Source of the DNA: Pseudomonadota bacterium
Lineage (GTDB): Bacteria; Myxococcota; Polyangia; GCA-2747355; JACKDQ01
Reading direction: 5' to 3'
DNA: 7,426 bases
Assembly: GCA_030591195.1 (NCBI GenBank)
Contig: JAUVBO010000108.1
Coordinates: 1-7,426 of the forward strand
This document shows, one piece after another, positions 1 through 7,426 of the stretch (positions within the stretch are counted from its first letter, which is position 1; every line of letters starts with the position of its first letter). The notes under the pieces are model-generated. The model did not search any database and had not been told where the DNA came from. It was given only the letters and a program-made list of their open reading frames with translations. Both the position numbers and the translations under genes were made by a program.

Positions 1-891
1 CCACATCATCGCCCGGTGGCCCTCTAAATCGTAGTGCCCCCAGGTGCGGCCGCCGGCGGCGATCCAGCGCCCGTCGAAGCCCTCAGGGCAGCGTGGCAGG
101 GGCCGGTTCGAGGCGAGGATGAAGCCCCACTCGCTACTGAACGAGTGGACATAGCGGCGATAGGGACGGACGTGGGTGAAGACCTCGCCCAGCGTGGCGA
201 GCAGCGCGCGAAAGCCTGGGGCCGTGCCGTGATCGAACTCGCCAGCCTGGACCACGACCACCCCGTCCTGGGTCAGCGCCGCGGTGGAGAGCTCGAAGAA
301 CTCGCGGGTGAAGCCCCGCCTCGCCGGCCCCGGACAGCGCGGGTCGACCAAGTCGTGGATCATCACCTCGAAGCGCGCGCCCTGCGCCTTGGCCGCCTCG
401 AGCCACACGCGGACATCTTCGTGGACCAGCGTCAGCCGAGGGTCATCGAAGGCGCCGCGGTGCCACTCGGGGAGGTGCTCGCGGCACGCCTCGACCAGCT
501 CGCCGTCGAGGTCGACCATCGCCACCGACCGCACCTCCGGGTGGCGAAGCACCTCGCGGGCCGTCGCGCCCTCGCCGCCGCCAGCGACCAGCACCCGCCG
601 CGGGCTGGGGTGGTAGAACATCGCCGGCTGGACCAGGGCCGCGTGGTAGACCTCCTCGTCGAGCGCGAAGCTCTGGGAGGCGTGATCGAGGAACAGCCCT
701 TTGCCGAAGGCCGCCGTCTGCCCGATCAGCACTTGCTGGTAGCGAGTCTGGGTCGTGAAGTGGACCTCGGTGATCTCGAGGTCGGTGGTCAGGCCGCACT
801 GCTGACTCTCGCGCACGATCAGCGCCCCGCCGTCGATCATCGTCGCGGAGGCTGACCCAGCTGCAGAGCGTTTCCCGGTGCCGTCGGCCAT
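1..891 (-). CDS. speE: Polyamine aminopropyltransferase (spermidine/thermospermine synthase family), 3' end outside window
   Basis: Transfers an aminopropyl group from decarboxylated SAM to an amine acceptor in cytoplasmic polyamine synthesis. The frame is open for all 297 codons from ATG 891 to the window edge. It shows the N-terminal beta domain (about residues 34-75), the family DEEVYHAAL segment (78-86), the nucleotide-binding GGGEGAT loop (104-110), MVDLDGELVE (125-134), PEWHRGAFDDPR (141-152) and DLVDP (180-184), whose first Asp is the expected proton acceptor. SEWGFILAS (253-261) is near the C-terminus. GGGEG, rather than the GGGDGG of classical spermidine synthases, resembles the Thermus, cyanobacterial and ACL5-like group, so the acceptor may be agmatine, spermidine or putrescine; this is inference. 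The start could instead be ATG 840 (Met18); neither has a clear Shine-Dalgarno. It lies 23 nt behind rpsD, probably in the same transcript. Probably only some tens of residues are missing. Confidence 0.9.
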   Translation of the reverse strand, partial: MADGTGKRSAAGSASATMIDGGALIVRESQQCGLTTDLEITEVHFTTQTRYQQVLIGQTAAFGKGLFLDHASQSFALDEEVYHAALVQPAMFYHPSPRRVLVAGGGEGATAREVLRHPEVRSVAMVDLDGELVEACREHLPEWHRGAFDDPRLTLVHEDVRVWLEAAKAQGARFEVMIHDLVDPRCPGPARRGFTREFFELSTAALTQDGVVVVQAGEFDHGTAPGFRALLATLGEVFTHVRPYRRYVHSFSSEWGFILASNRPLPRCPEGFDGRWIAAGGRTWGHYDLEGHRAMMW

Positions 892-914
892 GGTCGACGT
901 CAGAGGCTTAGGAG

Positions 915-1529
915 CTAGATGCGCTTGGCGTAGTACTCGACGACCAGCTGGACCTCGACGTCGAAGGGCACGCTGGTGACGTCCGGCAGGGCCGACACGC
1001 GCGCGAGCTGATTGGCCTGATCGACCTCCATCCACCCCGGGACGGTGAGCGACGGGCGCACCAGCGCCTCCTTGATCACCGCCTTCTCCTTGCTGCGCGG
1101 GCGAGGCGTGATCTCGTCGCCGACCCGAACGCGGAACGAGGGGATGTCGGCCCGTCGGCCGTTGACGGTGAAGTGGCCGTGATTGACCAGCTGCCGCGCG
1201 GCGGGAATCGTCGGCGCGAATCCGGCGCGGAAGACCACGTTGTCCAGGCGGCGCTCGAGCAGCTCGATCAGCTTGTCGCCGGTGGCCATCTTGGTCCGCT
1301 TGGCCTCCTTGATCAGCCGCCTGAACTGGCGCTCGCCAATGCCGTAGTTAAAGCGCAGCTTCTGCTTCTCGATCAGCTGCCGGCCGTAGTCCGACATCCG
1401 GCCCCGACGACGCTGGCCGTGCTGGCCGGGCGGATAGGGACGACGCTCGATGCTCTTGCGAGATAGTCCTGGGAGATCGATGCCGAGCGCGCGCATCTTG
1501 CGCACTCTGGGGCTGGTGTAACGAGCCAT
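915..1529 (-). CDS. rpsD: 30S ribosomal protein S4
   Basis: Primary 16S rRNA-binding protein of the small subunit, needed early in 30S assembly and for decoding accuracy. The product is 204 residues, the usual length. It begins MARYTSPRVRKMRALG, continues with PPGQHGQRR (33-41) and EKQKLRFNYGI (54-64), and carries the S4 RNA-binding domain (about 94-140) with RLDNVVFRAGFAPTIPAARQ and LVNHGHFTVNG. It ends in QLVVEYYAKRI. The start is ATG 1529 because GGAGG at 1535-1539 lies 5 nt upstream and S4 proteins begin MARY; a longer frame from a TTG at 1568 is rejected. The zinc-binding cysteines of the C-plus S4 type are absent, so this is the C-minus form. It is not next to rpsM, rpsK or rpoA, as it is in many bacteria. 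It has its own leader with two hairpins and a candidate promoter. The TAG stop is backed by an in-frame TGA five codons later. Confidence 0.98.
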   Translation of the reverse strand: MARYTSPRVRKMRALGIDLPGLSRKSIERRPYPPGQHGQRRRGRMSDYGRQLIEKQKLRFNYGIGERQFRRLIKEAKRTKMATGDKLIELLERRLDNVVFRAGFAPTIPAARQLVNHGHFTVNGRRADIPSFRVRVGDEITPRPRSKEKAVIKEALVRPSLTVPGWMEVDQANQLARVSALPDVTSVPFDVEVQLVVEYYAKRI

Positions 1530-1534
1530 TCTTT

Positions 1535-1539
1535 CCTCC
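1535..1539 (-). promoter_or_regulatory. Ribosome binding site of rpsD
   Basis: GGAGG (minus strand) lies 5 nt before ATG 1529. It fixes the S4 start and excludes the upstream in-frame TTG at 1568. Confidence 0.85.
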
Positions 1540-1556
1540 ACTGGAGCGCGACGGTT

Positions 1557-1573
1557 GGGGTTGCTCAAACCCC
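1557..1573 (-). promoter_or_regulatory. Leader hairpin just upstream of the rpsD ribosome binding site
   Basis: On the minus strand GGGGTT and AACCCC form a perfect 6-bp stem with a 5-nt loop (TGAGC). It ends 17 nt upstream of the rpsD Shine-Dalgarno. It is too close to the start codon to be a terminator without a U-run, so a translational control element or a plain UTR stem are the likely readings. S4 represses its own mRNA in E. coli and Bacillus; whether this stem has that role is inference. Confidence 0.4.
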
Positions 1574-1587
1574 GGACGCGCTCGAAA

Positions 1588-1624
1588 TCATGCCGCGCTC
1601 TGCGCGCTCGCCGTTACGGCATGA
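1588..1624 (-). promoter_or_regulatory. Second, larger hairpin in the rpsD leader
   Basis: An 8-bp perfect inverted repeat, TCATGCCG and CGGCATGA, at 1588-1595 and 1617-1624 encloses 21 nt that contain a smaller GCGC/GCGC stem (1595-1605). It sits in the middle of the presumed 5' UTR of rpsD. With the stem at 1557-1573 it could form a structured S4-responsive leader. Only the pairing is seen; the function is inferred. Confidence 0.4.
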
Positions 1625-1697
1625 CCTAGGGCTTCACCGCTCCGCTACGTTTCGTATGCCGGGGCGCTGAACCGCTTCCCACACGGCGAGCTAGAGG

Positions 1698-1726
1698 CGT
1701 TTAGCACCTGGAGATTTTTTGCACAA
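1698..1726 (-). promoter_or_regulatory. Candidate sigma-70-type promoter of rpsD (and speE)
   Basis: On the minus strand TTGTGC (1721-1726) and TAAACG (1698-1703) are 17 nt apart. The -10 is preceded by TG-C, as in extended -10 promoters. Each hexamer matches the consensus at about three of six positions. An A6 run lies just after the -35. Transcription would start near 1690 and give a leader of about 160 nt. The placement between the DUF547 3' hairpin and rpsD is right, but the match is modest. Confidence 0.35.
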
Positions 1727-1730
1727 GTAC

Positions 1731-1763
1731 CGCGAAGGTCGACGGTCCCGGGAGACCCTCGCG
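1731..1763 (-). terminator. 3' hairpin behind the DUF547 gene, possible terminator
   Basis: On the minus strand CGCGAGGGTC and GACCTTCGCG pair over 10 bp, one pair being G-U, around a 13-nt loop. The hairpin begins 16 nt after the TAG of the DUF547 gene and ends just before the candidate rpsD promoter. No U-run follows directly, so it is not a classic intrinsic terminator; it may stabilise the 3' end or help Rho. The G-U wobble makes the stem complete only in minus-strand RNA, which favours a role in that transcript. Confidence 0.4.
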
Positions 1764-1779
1764 CGTCAAAGCAAAGCGG

Positions 1780-2532
1780 CTACTTACCGTTAAGTGTCCA
1801 ATTGTAATGGAGGAAGGCGGGCGCCGAGCTGGTGAGCGCCGCCCGATCGGCCCGGCGGTACCTGGCGACGTACTCGCCCACCGATCCCGCGGCCTTGTTG
1901 AAATCCACCGCGTACCACTCGAAGAGCTTCGAGACCCTGGCCTTGCCTCCAGCGATCTGAACGCCCTCCTTGCTGTTGAGGAAGCGCCTGGTGGCACCCT
2001 CGAGCATCCGCTGGAGGCGTCCGGCGGTGAATGCCCGCGACTGCAGCGGCGGGCAGCTCCTCGCCGCGCAAACGAGGGCGAAGTGAATCCGTGGCTCGTC
2101 GAACTGTCGCCGGATCACCTTGCTTTCGAGATCGTTGAGCGTCAGACGACGTCCGGCCACGCGGTGCTCGATGCGGTCGAAGAACCCCTTGACCGCCATC
2201 ACGCTCCTCAGCGGCAACCGCTTGGCCACCGCGCGGATGACATGGGCGTTGTAGGCATTGAGGTAGAAGGCGAGCTTGTCGCGGCGGCTCATCCCTCGAG
2301 GCTCCGCCCCGGCGACCCGGCCAAGGTAGGCGTCGAGGTCGGGCAGCGCGCTGCGCTTGATGCCGCTGTAGTCCACCCGGCCGGCCTTGACGAACCTCCG
2401 CAGGATGCTGTCGAACGTCCCATGATCAAATGATTTACCCGCTTCCGCTGGGCCATTCGCCAGCGCCGCGACGGCCAGGCAGGCAACCCCGCTGGCGACC
2501 CATCGGCCCGCTCGACCTCCGCTGCTGAGCAT
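1780..2532 (-). CDS. Secreted DUF547 domain protein
   Basis: A 250-residue exported protein of the uncharacterised DUF547 family. A signal peptide is visible: positively charged start (R7, R10), hydrophobic core about 12-25, and a probable cleavage site after AEA (29-31). The family signatures follow in order: AFYLNAYNAHVIR (88-100), IHFALVCAARSCPPL (149-163) with Cys155 and Cys160, VSKLFEWYAVDF (200-211) and HYNWTLN near the C-terminus (242-248). Length and motif spacing look normal, so the gene appears intact. The start at ATG 2532 is supported by GGAGGTGA at 2536-2543. No biochemical activity can be assigned with confidence; periplasmic or extracellular location is inferred from the signal peptide. 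It is transcribed divergently from the metal permease and is followed by a hairpin, so it is probably monocistronic. The stop is TAG. Confidence 0.93.
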   Translation of the reverse strand: MLSSGGRAGRWVASGVACLAVAALANGPAEAGKSFDHGTFDSILRRFVKAGRVDYSGIKRSALPDLDAYLGRVAGAEPRGMSRRDKLAFYLNAYNAHVIRAVAKRLPLRSVMAVKGFFDRIEHRVAGRRLTLNDLESKVIRRQFDEPRIHFALVCAARSCPPLQSRAFTAGRLQRMLEGATRRFLNSKEGVQIAGGKARVSKLFEWYAVDFNKAAGSVGEYVARYRRADRAALTSSAPAFLHYNWTLNGK

Positions 2533-2551
2533 TCGTCACCTCCGCGTCTGT

Positions 2552-2573
2552 TCCGGATCCAAAATCCGGATCC
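2552..2573. repeat. Repeated TCCGGATCC element in the divergent spacer
   Basis: The 9-mer TCCGGATCC occurs at 2552-2560 and again at 2565-2573, 13 bp apart start to start. The same stretch holds a perfect 7-bp inverted repeat, TCCGGAT/ATCCGGA (2552-2558 and 2564-2570). It lies just upstream of the DUF547 ribosome binding site and downstream of that gene's candidate promoter, an operator-like or leader-hairpin position. No regulator is encoded nearby. Confidence 0.5.
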
Positions 2574-2586
2574 GCATCGCTACCCT

Positions 2587-2615
2587 GTTGTACTCGCGCC
2601 GTCCTAGATTGTTTC
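2587..2615 (-). promoter_or_regulatory. Candidate promoter of the DUF547 gene
   Basis: On the minus strand GAAACA (2610-2615) and TACAAC (2587-2592) are separated by 17 nt. The -10 matches the consensus at four of six positions and the -35 at three. A start near 2580 would place the TCCGGATCC repeat at about +8 to +29. I found no convincing promoter in the other direction for the permease gene in 2533-2701. Confidence 0.3.
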
Positions 2616-2701
2616 ACACGGAAGCCACCTCAACCGCCTCGGGCGACCCCCGATTCACGCATGGACTCGGGGCGGGACTGGTGACAGAACAACCCCTTGC
2701 C

Positions 2702-3748
2702 ATGACCTTGCTCGTCGCCGCCATCGCAGTCCTCGCGGTCGCCCCGGTGCTCTACCGGCTGGCGGCACGGCAGCGGGCCGCGCTCGCCTGCCTCGACGGC
2801 TTCGTCTTCGCCTCGGTCCTCGGGCTGGTGGTGCTGGTGATCCTGCCCGAGAGCGTCGTCGGCGGCGGATGGCTGGCAGCGGCCGCCGCCCTGGTCGGCT
2901 TCCTCGGACCGACATTTCTCGAGCGCGGCTTGAGTCGGGCCGCCGCCCATACCCACGGGGTGACGATGGTCGTGGCGATGGTCGGGCTCGCGCTCCATGC
3001 CTTCATCGACGGCATCGCCCTGGCCCATGGTCCGGGCGGCGGCCAGACCCAGCAGATGCTGGCCGTGGCGGTGGTGGTCCACCGAGTGCCGGTGGCGCTC
3101 ACCGTCTGGTGGCTCCTGCGCCCCCGGCACGGACTGGCCCGGGCGACCATGGCGCTGGCTTCGGTGGCGATCGCCACCGTCGTGGGATACGTCTTCGGTG
3201 ACGCGGCGTTCATCAGCGCCAGGCTGCTGATCGTCCAGGCCCTGGTCGCCGGCTCGCTGCTCCACGTGATCGTCCACCGGCCTCACCTTGCGGCGTCGCC
3301 ACGGGTCGGCGGCTGGCGGCTCTATGACGGTCTCGGGGCCTGCCTCGGGATAGCGCTGGTGGCGGTGATGCTCCAAGTCGGTGAGGCTCACACCCACGGC
3401 GCAGCCCAAGGCCACGGCCCCGAGCACGAGATCCTCGCCACGTTCCTCTCCCTCGCGTCCCAGAGCGCGCCGGCGCTGCTGCTGGCCTACTTCGGCGCCG
3501 GGCTGATCCATGCCTTTCTTCCCCAGGCGTCGGTGAGCTGGATGAGCCGGGGGTCCTCGGCCTCCCGCGCGATGCGCGGCGTGGTCTTCGGCCTGCCCCT
3601 GCCGATCTGCTCCTGCGGGGTGATCCCGCTCTACCGCAGCCTGATCCTGCGCGGGGTGCCAGCCGCGGCCGCGATGGCGTTCCTGGTTGCCCCGCCCGAG
3701 AGCGGCATCGACGCGGTGATGCTGTCGACGTCGTTGCTCGGCCTGTAG
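2702..3748 (+). CDS. ZIP-like/ArsP-type metal permease, N-terminal part, ended by an in-frame TAG
   Basis: Inner-membrane protein of 348 residues from ATG 2702, and the first part of a transporter that continues in the same frame after the stop. Residues 1-195 form several membrane segments resembling a ZIP metal transporter: HAFIDG (99-104) recalls the ZIP TM4 motif, and HRVPVAL (127-133) recalls HExP of TM5 but with Arg in place of Glu. A His-rich loop (230-242) follows. Then comes the first repeat of an ArsP/DUF318 permease, with GLPLPICSCGVIP (297-309) and AFLVAPPESGID (326-337). SO_0444-like Cu/Zn efflux permeases share the CSCG motif, so export of a thiophilic or divalent metal is the likeliest role; the substrate is not shown. 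The frame extends upstream to TTG 2588, and GTG 2681 is an alternative start; no start has a clear Shine-Dalgarno. ATG 2702 begins directly with a hydrophobic helix. Confidence 0.8.
   Translation: MTLLVAAIAVLAVAPVLYRLAARQRAALACLDGFVFASVLGLVVLVILPESVVGGGWLAAAAALVGFLGPTFLERGLSRAAAHTHGVTMVVAMVGLALHAFIDGIALAHGPGGGQTQQMLAVAVVVHRVPVALTVWWLLRPRHGLARATMALASVAIATVVGYVFGDAAFISARLLIVQALVAGSLLHVIVHRPHLAASPRVGGWRLYDGLGACLGIALVAVMLQVGEAHTHGAAQGHGPEHEILATFLSLASQSAPALLLAYFGAGLIHAFLPQASVSWMSRGSSASRAMRGVVFGLPLPICSCGVIPLYRSLILRGVPAAAAMAFLVAPPESGIDAVMLSTSLLGL
3746..3748 (+). other. In-frame amber codon interrupting the permease frame
   Basis: TAG follows SLLGL, and the frame resumes at once with LTIARVVAAALVALLVGWLVG, normal continuing permease sequence, with no shift or missing segment. 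A single base change from a sense codon such as TGG, CAG or GAG would explain it. Readthrough, restart at GTG 3764, a true nonsense mutation and a sequencing error all remain possible. Confidence 0.9.
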
Positions 3749-3763
3749 CTCACCATCGCCCGG

Positions 3764-4507
3764 GTGGTCGCAGCAGCGCTGGTGGCGCTGCTGGTCGGCT
3801 GGCTGGTCGGCCGGACCATCCCGGACTCCGCGGGTGATGCTTCGCCCGCCCACGAGCTGGCGGCCGTGAGGGGCGGGATCGGCGAGCGAGCGTGGGGCGG
3901 GCTGAAGGTCGGCCTCGGCGAGCTGGTCGACTCCACCGGCCCCTGGATCTTGCTCGGCCTGGCCGTGGCTGCGGTGGCTGCTCCAGCGCTCGAGGGGTCG
4001 TGGCTCTCGCGCCTGCCGGTGGGCGTCGACGTGCTGCTGTTCGCGCTGCTCGGCATGCCAACCTACGTCTGCGCCTCGGGGGTGACGCCGCTGGTGGCGA
4101 CGATGGTCGCGGGCGGCGTGTCCCCCGGGGCCGCCCTCGCTCTGCTGCTCACCGGGCCGGCGACCAACGTCACCACCTTCGGCGTGCTCTCGACCCTGCA
4201 CGGCCGGCGGGTGGCGTTTTCCTTCGGCAGCGCCGTGGCCGTGGCGGCGGTCGGCCTCGGCTACCTGACCAACCTGCTGCTCGCCGGCCGGGTCGAGGTC
4301 TTCAACCCCGAGGTGCACCACGACAGCATCGGGCTGCTGCCGACCGTCGCCCTCGCCGCCCTGGGGCTGCTGCTGGTGCTGTCGCTGATTCGCCAGGGCC
4401 CCCGTGGCTTCACCGGGCAGATCATCGCCGCCGGCGACGAGGGCGGCGGCGGCGCCGACGCTTGCTGCAGCGACGACGACGGACATCACGACTGCTGCGA
4501 AGACTGA
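3764..4507 (+). CDS. ArsP/DUF318-type metal permease, C-terminal part, same frame after the TAG
   Basis: Second part of the transporter, 247 residues if started at GTG 3764, which lies 15 nt after the interrupting stop and has no visible Shine-Dalgarno. It holds membrane helices at about 2-17, 60-75 and 85-97, and the second permease repeat with GMPTYVCASGVTP (97-109), a counterpart of the CSCG motif. SPGAALALLLTGPATN (120-135) and two more helices (about 153-174 and 190-208) follow. The cytosolic or periplasmic tail ends with CC, HH and CC clusters (234-245) among Asp residues, suited to metal binding. On its own this half would lack the first CSCG half. It is best read as the rest of a broken gene, or as the second subunit of a split transporter made by reinitiation. 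The stop is TGA at 4505-4507, and metH begins 34 nt later. Confidence 0.75.
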   Translation: MVAAALVALLVGWLVGRTIPDSAGDASPAHELAAVRGGIGERAWGGLKVGLGELVDSTGPWILLGLAVAAVAAPALEGSWLSRLPVGVDVLLFALLGMPTYVCASGVTPLVATMVAGGVSPGAALALLLTGPATNVTTFGVLSTLHGRRVAFSFGSAVAVAAVGLGYLTNLLLAGRVEVFNPEVHHDSIGLLPTVALAALGLLLVLSLIRQGPRGFTGQIIAAGDEGGGGADACCSDDDGHHDCCED

Positions 4508-4541
4508 GCGCTCTCGGTTAACCTGAAGGGGGCTGGTGGAC

Positions 4542-7426
<2,885 letters not shown>

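Noticed and set aside
34..855. Plus-strand 273-codon open frame over the speE region
   Set aside because: It is antisense to the aminopropyltransferase, has low-complexity Arg/Ala/Val/Asp/His-rich composition and no family signature. The minus strand carries clear motifs (GGGEGAT, DLVDP).
1530..1568. Longer S4 with 13 extra N-terminal residues from TTG 1568
   Set aside because: S4 proteins begin MARY, and GGAGG is placed ideally for ATG 1529. The extension would also run through the leader hairpin at 1557-1573.
1569..1779. tRNA or small RNA gene between rpsD and the DUF547 gene
   Set aside because: No cloverleaf, T-loop or anticodon arm could be traced. The stems found are better explained as the rpsD leader and the 3' hairpin of the neighbouring gene.
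1807..2433. Plus-strand open frame over the DUF547 gene
   Set aside because: Antisense shadow; the minus-strand protein has a signal peptide, DUF547 motifs and a strong Shine-Dalgarno.
3746..3748. Pyrrolysine or other recoded amber as the default explanation
   Set aside because: Two other genes in the window end with TAG, and the position is not a known Pyl site in this family. Kept only as one of several options.

Overview
This is a GC-rich bacterial chromosomal window with five genetic loci. Three read leftward (speE, rpsD, a DUF547 gene) and two read rightward (a heavy-metal permease split by an in-frame stop, then metH). The leftmost and rightmost genes run off the window edges. Taxonomy is uncertain. 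High GC, Shine-Dalgarno-led starts, a zinc-free S4 of the kind also found in cyanobacteria and several environmental phyla, and an Sec-exported DUF547 protein suggest a Gram-negative soil or aquatic bacterium. A myxobacterial or deltaproteobacterial-type lineage is possible, but this is a weak inference.

Left block (minus strand): the DUF547 gene (1780-2532) is followed by a 10-bp-stem hairpin (1731-1763). Next come a candidate promoter (1698-1726) and a leader of about 160 nt with two hairpins, leading into rpsD (915-1529). Only 23 nt separate rpsD from a polyamine aminopropyltransferase gene (speE, 891 to beyond position 1), so the two are probably cotranscribed. The speE gene lacks its last few residues in this window; its antisense strand also carries a long but meaningless open frame.

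Middle: the divergent spacer 2533-2701 carries a repeated TCCGGATCC element that also forms a hairpin. It lies between a candidate promoter and the ribosome binding site of the DUF547 gene.

Right block (plus strand): one membrane transporter reading frame, about 600 codons from 2702 to 4507, is cut by a TAG codon at 3746-3748 with no change of frame. The first part has a ZIP-like membrane region followed by the first half of an ArsP/DUF318-type permease with a CSCG motif. The second part holds the other permease half and a Cys/His-rich tail. Thirty-four nt later starts metH, the cobalamin-dependent methionine synthase. Its homocysteine, folate and cobalamin modules are intact, and it is truncated at the start of the activation domain.

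How they may work together: MetH makes methionine, the precursor of SAM, and aminopropyltransferases consume decarboxylated SAM, so the two ends of the window touch the same metabolic branch, though probably by chance. I see no CRISPR array, mobile element, tRNA, rRNA or phage gene, and no convincing new multi-gene system. The most notable item is the amber-interrupted ZIP-like/ArsP-like transporter.
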